From: Actinoplanes sp. TFC3
GTDB lineage: Bacteria > Actinomycetota > Actinomycetes > Mycobacteriales > Micromonosporaceae
DNA length: 60,006 nt
Assembly: GCF_001553785.1 (NCBI RefSeq)
Contig: NZ_LOJP01000001.1
Span: forward strand, 5,595,150 to 5,655,155
Direction: 5' to 3'
The notes under the pieces were generated by a model, which made no database searches, was not told the origin of the DNA, and saw only the letters and a program-made list of their open reading frames with translations. Shown here in pieces: positions 23,403 to 31,240 of this stretch. A program made the translations under genes and the position numbers. Each line of letters begins with the position of its first letter. Position 1 is the stretch's first letter.

Positions 23403-23855
23403 TTACGTTGGAACTCCGCCGAATCTGTGACTCCGCCAGAGATGGGCGAGGGCGGAAACCTTCTGCTCGAAGCGCGGGTCGGCGGCGAAGAATTCACCGC
23501 TGTACGGCGCCCGCAGTTGCACACTTGTTCCGGAGTTGAGGTACACGGAGACCACCGTGCGGGCCCCTCGGCGCTCGGCGCGCAGATCCACGACCTGGCT
23601 CCACGGCTGGGTACCGGCTCCGAACGGCGTCACGGTCCGGATGCCGGCCGCGGTGATCTCGGTGCCGACCCGGCGGCGCAGCAGCTCAGCGGCGAACACG
23701 GCGGTTACCGGCGGGCCGAACACGAGCAGCGGCCACAGCCAGGCGACCCCGACGACCAGCGCCGTCGCCAGCAGGACGACAGCGCCGAGCGCGCCGAGAA
23801 TCAGAGCCCGGCCGAGCGCCTGGTGCCAGGTGGGCCGGAAGTGTGCGGCTTCCAT
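23403..23855 (-). CDS. PH-domain-like membrane protein
   Basis: This 150-residue protein has two adjacent hydrophobic segments at about residues 14-52, then a bacterial PH-like domain (GTEITAAGIRTVTPFGAGTQ, then SQVVDLRAERRGARTVVSVYL) facing the cytoplasm. Such small proteins are widespread and unassigned in actinobacteria. It lies between the LPXTG gene and msrB and is divergent from msrB, with 68 bp between starts. Confidence 0.75.
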   Translation of the reverse strand: MEAAHFRPTWHQALGRALILGALGAVVLLATALVVGVAWLWPLLVFGPPVTAVFAAELLRRRVGTEITAAGIRTVTPFGAGTQPWSQVVDLRAERRGARTVVSVYLNSGTSVQLRAPYSGEFFAADPRFEQKVSALAHLWRSHRFGGVPT

Positions 23856-23911
23856 GCGGTGCTCAACGGCGAGTGACCCGGAGCACGCCGCACCGGGGGT
23901 GCGCCGCGACG

Positions 23912-23917
23912 TACCGT
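23912..23917 (+). promoter_or_regulatory. -10 box of msrB
   Basis: TACCGT ends exactly 6 nt before the msrB ATG at 23924. No ribosome binding site is present beyond a run of Gs, so a leaderless mRNA is likely. Confidence 0.45.
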
Positions 23918-23923
23918 GGGGGC

Positions 23924-24331
23924 ATGGCTGCTGATGAGACCACCCTGCCCACCACCGAGGACGAGTGGCGGGTCCGCCTCACCCCCGACGAGTTCCGCGT
24001 GCTGCGCCAGGCGGGCACCGAGCGGCCCTGGTCCGGTGAGTATGTGGACACCAAGACCGCCGGCATGTACCAGTGCCGGGCCTGCGGGGCCGAGCTCTAC
24101 CCGAGTGACACCAAGTTCGATTCGCACTGCGGGTGGCCGTCGTTCGACGACGCCATCCCGGGCGCCGTCAAGGAGATCGACGACGTCAGCCTGGGCATGG
24201 TGCGCACCGAGATCCGCTGCGCACGCTGCGACAGCCACCTGGGCCACGTGTTCCGGGGCGAGATGATGACGCCCAAGAACACGCGGCACTGCGTCAACAG
24301 CCTGTCGATCCGGCTGGATCCCGCTAGCTGA
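23924..24331 (+). CDS. msrB: Peptide-methionine (R)-S-oxide reductase MsrB
   Basis: This 135-residue enzyme reduces methionine-R-sulfoxide in proteins. It has the zinc site of two CxxC pairs (Cys51/54 in CRACG and Cys99/102 in CARC) and the catalytic Cys123 in RHCVNS. The substrate-binding His-Cys-Gly-Trp-Pro stretch is SHCGWPSF at about 67-74. Length and all motifs are complete. The stop lies within an 8-bp coding overlap with a convergent 59-residue gene. Expression is probably from its own leaderless promoter. Confidence 0.97.
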   Translation: MAADETTLPTTEDEWRVRLTPDEFRVLRQAGTERPWSGEYVDTKTAGMYQCRACGAELYPSDTKFDSHCGWPSFDDAIPGAVKEIDDVSLGMVRTEIRCARCDSHLGHVFRGEMMTPKNTRHCVNSLSIRLDPAS

Positions 24332-24503
24332 CCGGCTTGGGCTGGGTGGCCCACCACTCGGACGGGATCATTTCGTAGACCTCCTGGGCGAGGTCCTTGA
24401 GGTGATCGCCGGTCGCATGCCCGTGGTGGGCATCCGCCAGACCCTGAAGACGCACGTACCACTCGGCGAGCTGCTCGATGGTGACGGAGACCTGATAGTC
24501 CAT
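24324..24503 (-). CDS. 59-residue conserved small protein
   Basis: A complete short frame begins at ATG 24501-24503 (MDYQVSVTIEQLAEWYVRLQ) and ends at TAG 24324-24326. The composition is that of a real small protein: helical, with aromatic and charged residues, ending EMIPSEWWATQPKPVS. I do not know its function. It overlaps msrB by 8 bp tail to tail. Its start is about 100 bp from the divergent haem gene cgoX. Confidence 0.7.
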   Translation of the reverse strand: MDYQVSVTIEQLAEWYVRLQGLADAHHGHATGDHLKDLAQEVYEMIPSEWWATQPKPVS

Positions 24504-24607
24504 GCGCCCAGCGTAGTAGTTTCCGCGCGGACGTCGACCCTGCCTCGCCGGTCACAGAGAAGGACCCCGCTAGTGGGTCAAGGGCGCGACCTGACAGTGT
24601 GGAGAGC

Positions 24608-26005
24608 GTGCGAAAGCGGGTAGCGGTCATCGGCGGCGGAATTGCCGGGCTGGCCGCGGCGGTCCGGATCCGGGACCGAGCGCCGGACAACACCGAGATC
24701 ATCGTGTACGAGCAAAGCGGCCGTCTCGGCGGCAAGCTGCACACCGGCGAGCTGGCCGGCGCCCGGGTCGAGCGGGGCGCCGAGTCCATGCTGATGAGCG
24801 CCCCCGACGGCGGTGAGTCCGCGGCGATCCACTTCGTGCGGCGCCTCGGTCTGGACCGCAGAATCATGCACCCGGCCCCGATCCCGGCCGCGCTGGCCAT
24901 CGCCGGCGGTCTCGAGCGCATCCCGGGCGGCACGCTCGTCGGCGTGCCCGGCGATCTCAGCATGCTCGGCACCGTGGCCCGCCCCGCCCCGGGCGCCGAC
25001 CGCGACCAGGGCCGCCCGCTGCTCGCCGAGGGCGAGGACATCGCCGTGGGTGAGCTGGTCCGCGCGCGCTACGGCGACGAGGTGGCCGATCGCCTGGTGG
25101 ACCCGATGCTCGGCGGTGTCTACGCCGGACGCGCCGACCGGCTGTCGCTGGCCACCACGATGCCGGCCCTGGCTCGCACCGCCCGGGTCGAGCACACGCT
25201 CGCCGGTGCCGTCCGTGCCGCGCAAGCCGCCTCCGTACGCGTGCCCGGCCGGCCGGTTTTCGCCGCGCTCACCGGCGGCATGAGCAGCCTAATCGGCGCG
25301 GCGGCGGCCGCCAGTGGAGCCCGGATCAGCCTCGGCCTGCCGGTCCGCGAGATCACCAGGACCAGGCACGGCTGGCGGCTGCTGCTCGGTCCGGTGCCCG
25401 CCCCGCAGACCGATGACGTGGACGCGGTGGTGCTCGCCGTGCCCGCCGCCCCGGCCGCCCGCCTGCTGTCCGGCGTCGACCTGAACGCGGCAGCCGGCAT
25501 CGAGGTGTTGAGTTACGCGTCGGTTGCGCTGGCCGCGTTCGCGTTCGCCCCGGGCACCGAGTTGCCCGAGCTGTCCGGGTTCCTGGTGCCCCCGAGCGAG
25601 GGCACACTGGTCAAGGCGGCCACCTTCTTCACCCGCAAATGGCCGGCCGTGGCCGGCTCGGAGGGGCCGGTGGTCGTACGCGTGTCGCTGGGCCGGGCCG
25701 GCGAGGAGGAGCGGCTGCAGCATGACGACGCCGTGCTGACCGCCACCGCACACGCCGAGCTGGGCCGGCTGCTGGGCCGCGAGCTGCCCGCGCCGGTCGG
25801 CACCTGGCTGCAGCGCTGGGGTGGCGGGCTGCCGCAATACGCGCCCGGCCACCTCGACCGGGTGGCGCTGGCCCGCGCGGCCCTCGGTGAGCATCCCGGG
25901 CTGGCCCTGGCCGGTGCCGCGTACGACGGCGTCGGCGTGCCGGCGTGCGTGGCCAGCGGCGAGAAGGCCGCCGACGACGTCCTGAAACACCTGGAGGAGC
26001 GATGA
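24608..26005 (+). CDS. hemY: Coproporphyrinogen III oxidase (HemY/CgoX type)
   Basis: This FAD-dependent oxidase of about 465 residues makes coproporphyrin III in the haem pathway of Gram-positive bacteria; it is often labelled protoporphyrinogen oxidase. The dinucleotide-binding motif VAVIGGGIAGLAAAVRI is at the N-terminus, with LGGKLHT and VERGAESML following, as in HemY. The family C-terminal signature GVGVPACVASGEKAAD is present. GTG 24608 is preferred; an in-frame GTG at 24599 is the alternative. It overlaps hemQ by 4 bp (ATGA), and the pair makes up two of the last steps of coproporphyrin-dependent haem synthesis. hemE is 4 kb away on the other strand. Confidence 0.95.
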   Translation: MRKRVAVIGGGIAGLAAAVRIRDRAPDNTEIIVYEQSGRLGGKLHTGELAGARVERGAESMLMSAPDGGESAAIHFVRRLGLDRRIMHPAPIPAALAIAGGLERIPGGTLVGVPGDLSMLGTVARPAPGADRDQGRPLLAEGEDIAVGELVRARYGDEVADRLVDPMLGGVYAGRADRLSLATTMPALARTARVEHTLAGAVRAAQAASVRVPGRPVFAALTGGMSSLIGAAAAASGARISLGLPVREITRTRHGWRLLLGPVPAPQTDDVDAVVLAVPAAPAARLLSGVDLNAAAGIEVLSYASVALAAFAFAPGTELPELSGFLVPPSEGTLVKAATFFTRKWPAVAGSEGPVVVRVSLGRAGEEERLQHDDAVLTATAHAELGRLLGRELPAPVGTWLQRWGGGLPQYAPGHLDRVALARAALGEHPGLALAGAAYDGVGVPACVASGEKAADDVLKHLEER

Positions 26006-26706
26006 GCGAACAGCAGTCAAACGCTGCCCGGATCAACGAGCTGAACGCCACGATCCGCTACACCATGTGGTCGGTCTTCAAGGCCACCACGCCGTTACCG
26101 GCCCTGCGCGACGAGCTCAGCGGCGAGGTCGACACCCTGTTCGAGCAGCTTGCCGGCAAGGACGTCACGATCCGGGGCACGTACGACGTCTCCGGGCTGC
26201 GCGCCGACGCCGACGTGATGGTGTGGTGGCACTCCAGCTCGTCCGACGCGCTGCAGGACGCCTACGGGCTGTTCCGCCGCACCGCCCTGGGCCGGCACCT
26301 GAGCCCGGTCTGGTCGCAGATGGCGCTGCACCGCCCGGCCGAGTTCAACAAGAGCCACCTGCCCGCGTTCCTGGCCGACGAGCAGCCGCGGCCGTACATC
26401 TGCGTCTATCCGTTCGTGCGCTCCTACGAGTGGTACCTGCTGCCGGACGAGGAGCGCCGGGCCATGCTGGCCGAGCACGGCAAGATGGCGCGCGGCTACC
26501 CCGACGTGCGGGCCAACACGGTGGCCTCGTTCGCGCTCGGCGACTTCGAGTGGATCCTCGCGTTCGAGGCCGACGAGCTGCACCGCATCGTCGACCTCAT
26601 GCGTGACCTGCGCGCCTCCACGGCCCGCCGGCATGTGCGCGAGGAAGTGCCGTTCTACACCGGTCGCCGCCGCTCGCTCACCGAACTCGTGGCCAACCTC
26701 CCTTGA
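26002..26706 (+). CDS. hemQ: Coproheme decarboxylase HemQ/ChdC
   Basis: This 234-residue chlorite-dismutase-fold enzyme converts coproheme to haem b with peroxide. The proximal His159 (LAEHGKMARGY) and catalytic Tyr136 (VYPFVRSYEWY) align well with the actinobacterial enzymes, which have them at almost identical positions. The actinobacterial clade features RPYICVYPFV and VPFYTGRR are also seen. The ATG is inside the hemY stop, so the two are translationally coupled. The last 52 bp overlap the convergent ElaA-like gene. Confidence 0.95.
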   Translation: MSEQQSNAARINELNATIRYTMWSVFKATTPLPALRDELSGEVDTLFEQLAGKDVTIRGTYDVSGLRADADVMVWWHSSSSDALQDAYGLFRRTALGRHLSPVWSQMALHRPAEFNKSHLPAFLADEQPRPYICVYPFVRSYEWYLLPDEERRAMLAEHGKMARGYPDVRANTVASFALGDFEWILAFEADELHRIVDLMRDLRASTARRHVREEVPFYTGRRRSLTELVANLP

Positions 26707-27137
26707 GGACGAGCCATCGGTACGTGGGGGATGCCGTCCTCCACGTACCGCGGCCCGGACTCGGTGAAGCCGAACTTGGCGTAGAAGCCGGTCAGGTGCG
26801 CCTGGGCGTCCAGCACGCTCGGGCGGTTGCCGATGATGGTCAGCGCGTGCTCCATCAGCCGGCTGCCGTAACCACCCTTACGCGCCGCCCGAGCCGTGAC
26901 GACACGCCCGATGCGCTCGGTGTCGCCATCGTCGAGAATTCGTAGATACGCCAGGATCTTGTCGTCGCGGCTCAGCCACACGTGCCGGGTGCCGGGCTCG
27001 GCGTCCCGGCCGTCCAGTTCGGGATAGGGGCACTGCTGCTCCACCACGAAGACGTCGACGCGCAGCTTCAGGATCGCGTACAGGGTGGTGCTGCTGAGGT
27101 CACGGAAAGAGGTGACCCGGAACTCCTCGGGGTGCAT
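26655..27137 (-). CDS. ElaA-like GNAT acetyltransferase
   Basis: This 160-residue protein matches the ElaA branch of GNAT enzymes: LYAILKLRVDVFVVEQQCPYPELDGRD (as in the family's RxxVFVVEQ-CPYxExDG) at about residues 19-45, and acetyl-CoA binding near RVVTARAARKGGYGSRLM. The last 17 or so residues, which extend into the hemQ overlap (SSVSERRRPV at the very end), do not look conserved. The substrate is unknown. The 52-bp overlap with hemQ is antisense. Confidence 0.87.
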   Translation of the reverse strand: MHPEEFRVTSFRDLSSTTLYAILKLRVDVFVVEQQCPYPELDGRDAEPGTRHVWLSRDDKILAYLRILDDGDTERIGRVVTARAARKGGYGSRLMEHALTIIGNRPSVLDAQAHLTGFYAKFGFTESGPRYVEDGIPHVPMARPQGRLATSSVSERRRPV

Positions 27138-27212
27138 CAGAAGATTTTACGGCGTCACTTTTCGTACCCTCAGGCGTTGGCTCGACAGGAGCCCTGTTCC
27201 CTGGGAGCGCAA

Positions 27213-27488
27213 ATGATCAAGCGGAGCAAGTTGTTCGGCAACAAGACCCGGGTCACGTTCTGCCTGCCCCAGGACAGTCCGGCCGGGTCGGTCAGCGTGG
27301 TCGGCACGTTCAACGACTGGGTGCCGGGCACGCACGAGCTCAAGGTCCGCAAGGACGGCACCCGGACGGTCACGCTGAACCTGGCGCCCGGACATCACCA
27401 GTTCCGCTACCTGGCCGCGGGCGGCGTCTGGCTCGACGACGAGCACGCCGACCGGATCGGCCCGCAGGGCAGCGAACTCGTTCTCTGA
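27213..27488 (+). CDS. Small CBM48-like (isoamylase N-terminal) protein
   Basis: This 91-residue protein is a single glycogen-binding E-set domain (CBM48 type). It has VTFCLPQDSPAGSVSVVGTFNDWVPG, then KVRKDGTRTVTLNLAPGHHQFRYLAAGGVWLDDEHAD; the Trp and Lys sugar-contact positions of the AMPK beta class are present. It is not linked to any catalytic domain, so it may be a stand-alone glycogen-binding or accessory protein. It lies between the ElaA gene and wrbA with no operon partner. The product begins MIKRSKLFGN. Confidence 0.85.
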   Translation: MIKRSKLFGNKTRVTFCLPQDSPAGSVSVVGTFNDWVPGTHELKVRKDGTRTVTLNLAPGHHQFRYLAAGGVWLDDEHADRIGPQGSELVL

Positions 27489-27559
27489 CGTTTCACCAGC
27501 ACCGCCACGGGAACGCACCGGGTTAGTTGACGTTACAAACAACTACGGAAGGTGCTCAC

Positions 27560-28165
27560 GTGGCGAACGTGAAACTGGCGATCATTTACTACTCGTCCAC
27601 CGGCACGATCCACGGCATGGCCGAGCGGCTCCAGCAGGCCGGGGAGAAGGCCGGCGCGGAGGTTCGCCTGCGTCAGGTTGCCGAGCTGGCACCGCGGGAG
27701 GCGATCGCCTCGAACGCGGCCTGGAGCCAGCACTTCGACCGGACCAAGGACGAGCCCAAGGCCACCGCGGATGACGTGGTGTGGGCCGACGCGGTGCTGT
27801 TCGGCAGCCCGACCCGGTACGGCAACATCGCCAGCCAGCTCAAGCAGTTCCTCGACACGCTCGGCCCGCAGTGGGCGCAGGGCCAGCTGGCCAACAAGGC
27901 GTACGCCGGCTTCACCGCCAGCCAGACCGCGCACGGTGGCCAGGAGTCGACGCTGCTCGCCCTGTACAACACGATCCATCACTTCGGCGGCATCGTGGTG
28001 GCCCCCGGCTACACCGACCCGCTCAAGTTCGCCGACGGCAACCCGTACGGCGTCTCGCATGTCACCGGCGCGGCAAACGACGCCCCCTTGACCGACGCCG
28101 AGTACGCGGCGCTGGACCACATGGCCACCCGCATCGTGACCATCGCCGGCAAGATCAAGGACTGA
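27560..28165 (+). CDS. wrbA: NAD(P)H:quinone oxidoreductase WrbA
   Basis: This 201-residue flavodoxin-fold enzyme reduces quinones by two electrons and protects against redox cycling. FMN-binding loops are seen at IIYYSSTGTIHGMAE (residues 7-21) and in FGSPTRYGNIASQLKQFLD at about 78-96. The His-Gly-Gly-Gln-Glu segment (TAHGGQEST) is typical of WrbA. GTG 27560 is the start, supported by GGAAGG 8 nt upstream. A clear terminator hairpin follows. Confidence 0.95.
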   Translation: MANVKLAIIYYSSTGTIHGMAERLQQAGEKAGAEVRLRQVAELAPREAIASNAAWSQHFDRTKDEPKATADDVVWADAVLFGSPTRYGNIASQLKQFLDTLGPQWAQGQLANKAYAGFTASQTAHGGQESTLLALYNTIHHFGGIVVAPGYTDPLKFADGNPYGVSHVTGAANDAPLTDAEYAALDHMATRIVTIAGKIKD

Positions 28166-28194
28166 GCGCTACTCACGGGTCTTACTCAAACAGG

Positions 28195-28226
28195 CGACGG
28201 CGGGCGATTCGAGTCTCCCGCCGTCG
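28195..28226 (+). terminator. Hairpin terminator after wrbA
   Basis: CGACGGCGGG (28195-28204) pairs perfectly with CCCGCCGTCG (28217-28226) across a 12-nt loop, 29 bp after the wrbA stop. There is no long U-tract, as is usual for GC-rich actinobacteria. Confidence 0.75.
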
Positions 28227-28261
28227 TCTCGTGCCCCCGACTGGATGGCACACTGTGCGCC

Positions 28262-28468
28262 GTGGTCAAGAAGTTCGAAGCAAACTTGAGCGGCGCGGTC
28301 TGGCGTCGCAGCGCGGTGTCCGACGGCGCGGCTGTCGAGGTGGCACTGCTGGACAACGGCGTGGCGGTACGCGACTCCCGCACCCCCGAAGGTGACGTCC
28401 TGTTCTTCACCCCCGCCGAGTGGGACGCCTTCGTCGGAGGCGCCAAAGACGGAGAATTCGACCTTTAG
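28262..28468 (+). CDS. DUF397 protein, orphan
   Basis: This 68-residue protein fits the DUF397 family: WRRSAVSDGAAVEVALLDNG, then VAVRDSRTPEGD, LFFTPAEWDAFVGGAKDGEF. In actinomycetes DUF397 genes normally follow an XRE (DUF5753-type) regulator gene, as with whiJ-like and bldB-like systems. Here no such regulator is adjacent, so it is an orphan. It may act with a regulator elsewhere. A CACACT box 7 nt before the GTG may be its promoter. Confidence 0.88.
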   Translation: MVKKFEANLSGAVWRRSAVSDGAAVEVALLDNGVAVRDSRTPEGDVLFFTPAEWDAFVGGAKDGEFDL

Positions 28469-28500
28469 CGAATTGAACCCGAACAAGGCTCATTTCCCGT

Positions 28501-28506
28501 TACCTT
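28501..28506 (+). promoter_or_regulatory. -10 box of the 82-residue protein gene
   Basis: TACCTT ends 6 nt before the ATG at 28513; the intervening TGGGGC is not a convincing ribosome binding site. A leaderless start is likely. Confidence 0.45.
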
Positions 28507-28512
28507 TGGGGC

Positions 28513-28761
28513 ATGAGCGCATACGAGGGTTCTGAGCTGCTGAAGAAAGTGGAGCGGTACGAGGCTGCCGTCAAGGAGCTGCAGGCCGCTCATGAGGACG
28601 TCAAGGGCGTTCTGATCGAGGCCATCCTGTTCGACCGCTGGCAGACGCTCGGCGAGCAGCTCGGCTTCCAGGCCGAGGCGCCCCGCAAGGAGGAGCCGAA
28701 CCGCGACCTTGCCCAGCTCAACCAGCAGATCTCGGCAATGAGCGACGCCTGGTCCCGCTGA
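28513..28761 (+). CDS. 82-residue hypothetical helical protein
   Basis: I do not recognise this family. The protein is almost all helical with heptad-like hydrophobics (LLKKVERYEAAVKELQAAHE, then LNQQISAMSDAW) and no cysteine or signal peptide. The stop is 36 bp before thyA; because thyA has its own TAGCGT box, co-transcription is optional. It could be a small regulator or scaffold. Confidence 0.65.
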   Translation: MSAYEGSELLKKVERYEAAVKELQAAHEDVKGVLIEAILFDRWQTLGEQLGFQAEAPRKEEPNRDLAQLNQQISAMSDAWSR

Positions 28762-28784
28762 CGCAGGCCGGCCCGGCGCGGTAG

Positions 28785-28790
28785 TAGCGT
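28785..28790 (+). promoter_or_regulatory. -10 box of thyA
   Basis: TAGCGT ends 7 nt before the thyA ATG at 28798, with no ribosome binding site between. Confidence 0.4.
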
Positions 28791-28797
28791 GTCGGCC

Positions 28798-29595
28798 ATG
28801 GTCGACACCCAGTACGAACAGCTGCTGCGCCGCGTTCTGGAAACCGGCATCCCCAAGGCTGACCGCACCGGCACCGGCACGGTCAGTCTCTTCGGGGAAC
28901 GGCTGCGCTACGACCTGTCCCAGGGCTTCCCGCTGGTCACCACCAAGCGGGTGCACTTCAAGTCGGTAGCCGTCGAGTTGCTCTGGTTCCTGCGCGGCGA
29001 CAGCAACGTGCAGTGGCTGCGCGAGCAGGGCGTGACCATCTGGGACGAGTGGGCCGACGCCAACGGCGAGCTGGGCCCGGTCTACGGCAAGCAGTGGCGC
29101 TCCTGGCCCACCCCGGACGGCGGCCATGCGGACCAGATCACCGACCTGCTCGCCACCCTCAAACATGACCCGGACTCGCGGCGCATGATCGTGTCGGCGT
29201 GGAACGTGTCGCAGTTGCCCGAGATGGCCCTGGCCCCCTGTCACGCGATGTTCCAGTTCTACGTCGCCGACGGCCGCCTGTCCTGCCAGCTCTATCAGCG
29301 CAGCGCCGACATGTTCCTCGGCGTGCCGTTCAACATCGCCAGTTACGCCCTGCTCACCCACCTGATCGCGGCGCAGACCGGCCTGATCCCCGGCGACTTC
29401 ATCTGGGTCGGCGGTGACTGCCACATCTACAACAACCACTTCGACCAGGTACGCGAACAGCTCACCCGCAACGCCCACGAGTTCCCGAAGCTGGAAGTCG
29501 CCCCGGCGCCTTCGCTGTTCGACTACAAGTTCGAGGACTTCTCGCTGGTGAACTACCTTCACCACGCGGCCCTGCGCGCCCCCGTCGCGGTATGA
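28798..29595 (+). CDS. thyA: Thymidylate synthase ThyA
   Basis: This 265-residue enzyme methylates dUMP to dTMP with methylene-tetrahydrofolate. It has the active-site Cys148 in LAPCHAMFQFYV, the dUMP-phosphate Arg stretch DPDSRRMIVSAWN (about 124-136), and the C-terminal part APVAV. Length is that of E. coli ThyA. It is followed by folA, which regenerates the folate it consumes, a classic pair. With dut at 55 kb and the dGTPase at 6 kb, the window holds several dNTP-pool genes, although not in one operon. Confidence 0.98.
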   Translation: MVDTQYEQLLRRVLETGIPKADRTGTGTVSLFGERLRYDLSQGFPLVTTKRVHFKSVAVELLWFLRGDSNVQWLREQGVTIWDEWADANGELGPVYGKQWRSWPTPDGGHADQITDLLATLKHDPDSRRMIVSAWNVSQLPEMALAPCHAMFQFYVADGRLSCQLYQRSADMFLGVPFNIASYALLTHLIAAQTGLIPGDFIWVGGDCHIYNNHFDQVREQLTRNAHEFPKLEVAPAPSLFDYKFEDFSLVNYLHHAALRAPVAV

Positions 29596-29680
29596 CCGGT
29601 CGCACCGGAACTGCGCCGCGCGTTGCGGCCCGCGGAGAGCAAGGGGTGAGGGCCGTGAGGGCATGCCCAGGGGGCACAGA

Positions 29681-30160
29681 GTGATCCGGCTCATTTGGGC
29701 TGAGGCCCGTAACCGGGTGATCGGGAACGACGGCGGGATCCCGTGGCGGGTGCCGGGTGAGCAGAAGATCTTCAAGGACCGCACGATGGGCGGCACCGTG
29801 GTCATGGGCCGGGCCACCTGGGACTCGCTGCCCGAGCGGTTCCGGCCGCTGCCCGGGCGCCGCAACGTGGTGCTGAGCCGGCGGCCCGGCTGGTCCGCCG
29901 AGGGTGCCGAGGTGCTGGGTTCGGTTGACGAGCTGCTGGCCGGGCTCGACGACTTCTGGGTGATGGGCGGTGCCGAGATCTACACCGCCCTGCTCCCGCA
30001 TGCCGGGCACATTGTTCGTACCCGTATCGATCTTGATGTTGTGGGTGACACCTACGCGCCGCAGTTGGACCCCGGCTGGGTTGTGCAGAGCGCGCAGCAG
30101 CATCCGCAGTTCGTGGTCGAGGACCTCAGACGGAGTGGATCAGCTCCACCAGCCGGGTGA
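29681..30160 (+). CDS. folA: Dihydrofolate reductase
   Basis: This 159-residue enzyme reduces dihydrofolate with NADPH. The opening IRLIWAEARNRVIGNDGGIPW (residues 2-22, with the W and the acidic or substituted folate-binding residues), GTVVMGRATWDSLP and FWVMGGAEIY are standard. GTG 29681 is the preferred start because AGGGGG lies 6 nt upstream, giving MIRLIWAEAR; an ATG at 29663 would add six residues. The stop is inside an antisense overlap of 35 bp with hemE. It is coupled to thyA, which ends 85 bp earlier. Confidence 0.95.
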   Translation: MIRLIWAEARNRVIGNDGGIPWRVPGEQKIFKDRTMGGTVVMGRATWDSLPERFRPLPGRRNVVLSRRPGWSAEGAEVLGSVDELLAGLDDFWVMGGAEIYTALLPHAGHIVRTRIDLDVVGDTYAPQLDPGWVVQSAQQHPQFVVEDLRRSGSAPPAG

Positions 30161-31163
30161 GCACGTCCGGGTCGGTCTCGGGCATGACGCCGTGACCCAG
30201 GTTGAACACGTGACCCCGGGCCGCCTTGCCCTGCTCCAGCACGCGGCGGGCCTCACGCTCGACAACCTCCCAGGGCGCGAACAGCACCGCCGGGTCGAGG
30301 TTGCCCTGCACCGAATGGTCCGGCCCGACAATCTGCGCGGCCCGGTCCAGCGGGGTCCGCCAGTCCACGCCCACGACGTCCGCGCCGGCCTCGCCCATGG
30401 CCTCCAGCAGCAGCCCGGTGCCCACGCCGAAGTGGATGCGCGGCACCCCTGCTTCGGCTAGCCCGCCCAGCACCCGCGAGGAGTGCGGCAGGACGTACTG
30501 CCGGTAGTCGGCCTCGGACAGCGCCCCGGCCCACGAGTCGAACAGCTGCACCGCGCTGACCCCGGCCTCGATCTGCACCTGCAGGAACGTCACCGTGATG
30601 CCGGCCAAGCGGTCACACAGCGCGTGCCACAGCTGCGGGTCGCCGTACATCATGGCCTTGGTCTTCAGGTACGTCCGCGACGGCCCGCCCTCGATGAGAT
30701 AGCTGGCCAGCGTGAACGGCGCCCCGGCGAAGCCGATCAGCGGCGTCGCACCCAGCTCCGGCAGCAGCAGCCGCACCGACTCGGCGACGAAGTCCACAGC
30801 TTCCGGCTCCAGCACCGGCAACCCTGCCACGTCATCGGCCGTGCGGATCGGCTCGGCCACCACCGGCCCGGTCCCGGCCACGATGTCCAGGTCCACCCCG
30901 GCGGCTGCCAGCGGCACCACGATGTCGCTGAACAGGATCGCCGCATCGACGTCGTGCCGGCGTACCGGCTGCAGCGTGATCTCGGTAACCAGATCGGGCC
31001 GGCGGCAGGACTCCAGCATCCCGGCGCCCTGCCGGATCTTGCGGTATTCCGGCAGCGACCGGCCGGCCTGCCGCATGAACCAGACCGGGGTGCGGGGCAC
31101 GTCCAGCCCGCGACACGCGCGGACGAGAGCGGAATCTGCGGGCAAGTTACTCACCCGCGACAT
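30126..31163 (-). CDS. hemE: Uroporphyrinogen decarboxylase
   Basis: This 345-residue enzyme removes four acetate carboxyls to make coproporphyrinogen III. The signature PVWFMRQAGRSLPEYRKIR is at about residues 26-44, with Arg and Asp of the active site (Asp in AILFSDIVVPL). GFAGAPFTLASYLIEGG is the second signature. The start ATG 31161-31163 yields MSRVSNLPAD. In M. tuberculosis hemE leads a hemE-hemY-hemQ operon; here it faces the thyA-folA genes and is 4 kb from hemY-hemQ. It is divergent from the DUF3000 gene (77 bp). Confidence 0.97.
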   Translation of the reverse strand: MSRVSNLPADSALVRACRGLDVPRTPVWFMRQAGRSLPEYRKIRQGAGMLESCRRPDLVTEITLQPVRRHDVDAAILFSDIVVPLAAAGVDLDIVAGTGPVVAEPIRTADDVAGLPVLEPEAVDFVAESVRLLLPELGATPLIGFAGAPFTLASYLIEGGPSRTYLKTKAMMYGDPQLWHALCDRLAGITVTFLQVQIEAGVSAVQLFDSWAGALSEADYRQYVLPHSSRVLGGLAEAGVPRIHFGVGTGLLLEAMGEAGADVVGVDWRTPLDRAAQIVGPDHSVQGNLDPAVLFAPWEVVEREARRVLEQGKAARGHVFNLGHGVMPETDPDVLTRLVELIHSV

Positions 31164-31227
31164 CGTGCCACGTGAGTGAACGCGACCACGCGGCGCGCCG
31201 CGCCGCGACACGAGGCAGTGATCGGCA

Positions 31228-31233
31228 TACCCT
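31228..31233 (+). promoter_or_regulatory. -10 box of the DUF3000 gene
   Basis: TACCCT ends 7 nt before the ATG at 31241. The gene has no ribosome binding site, so a leaderless transcript is likely. Confidence 0.45.
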
Positions 31234-31240
31234 TCGTTGC

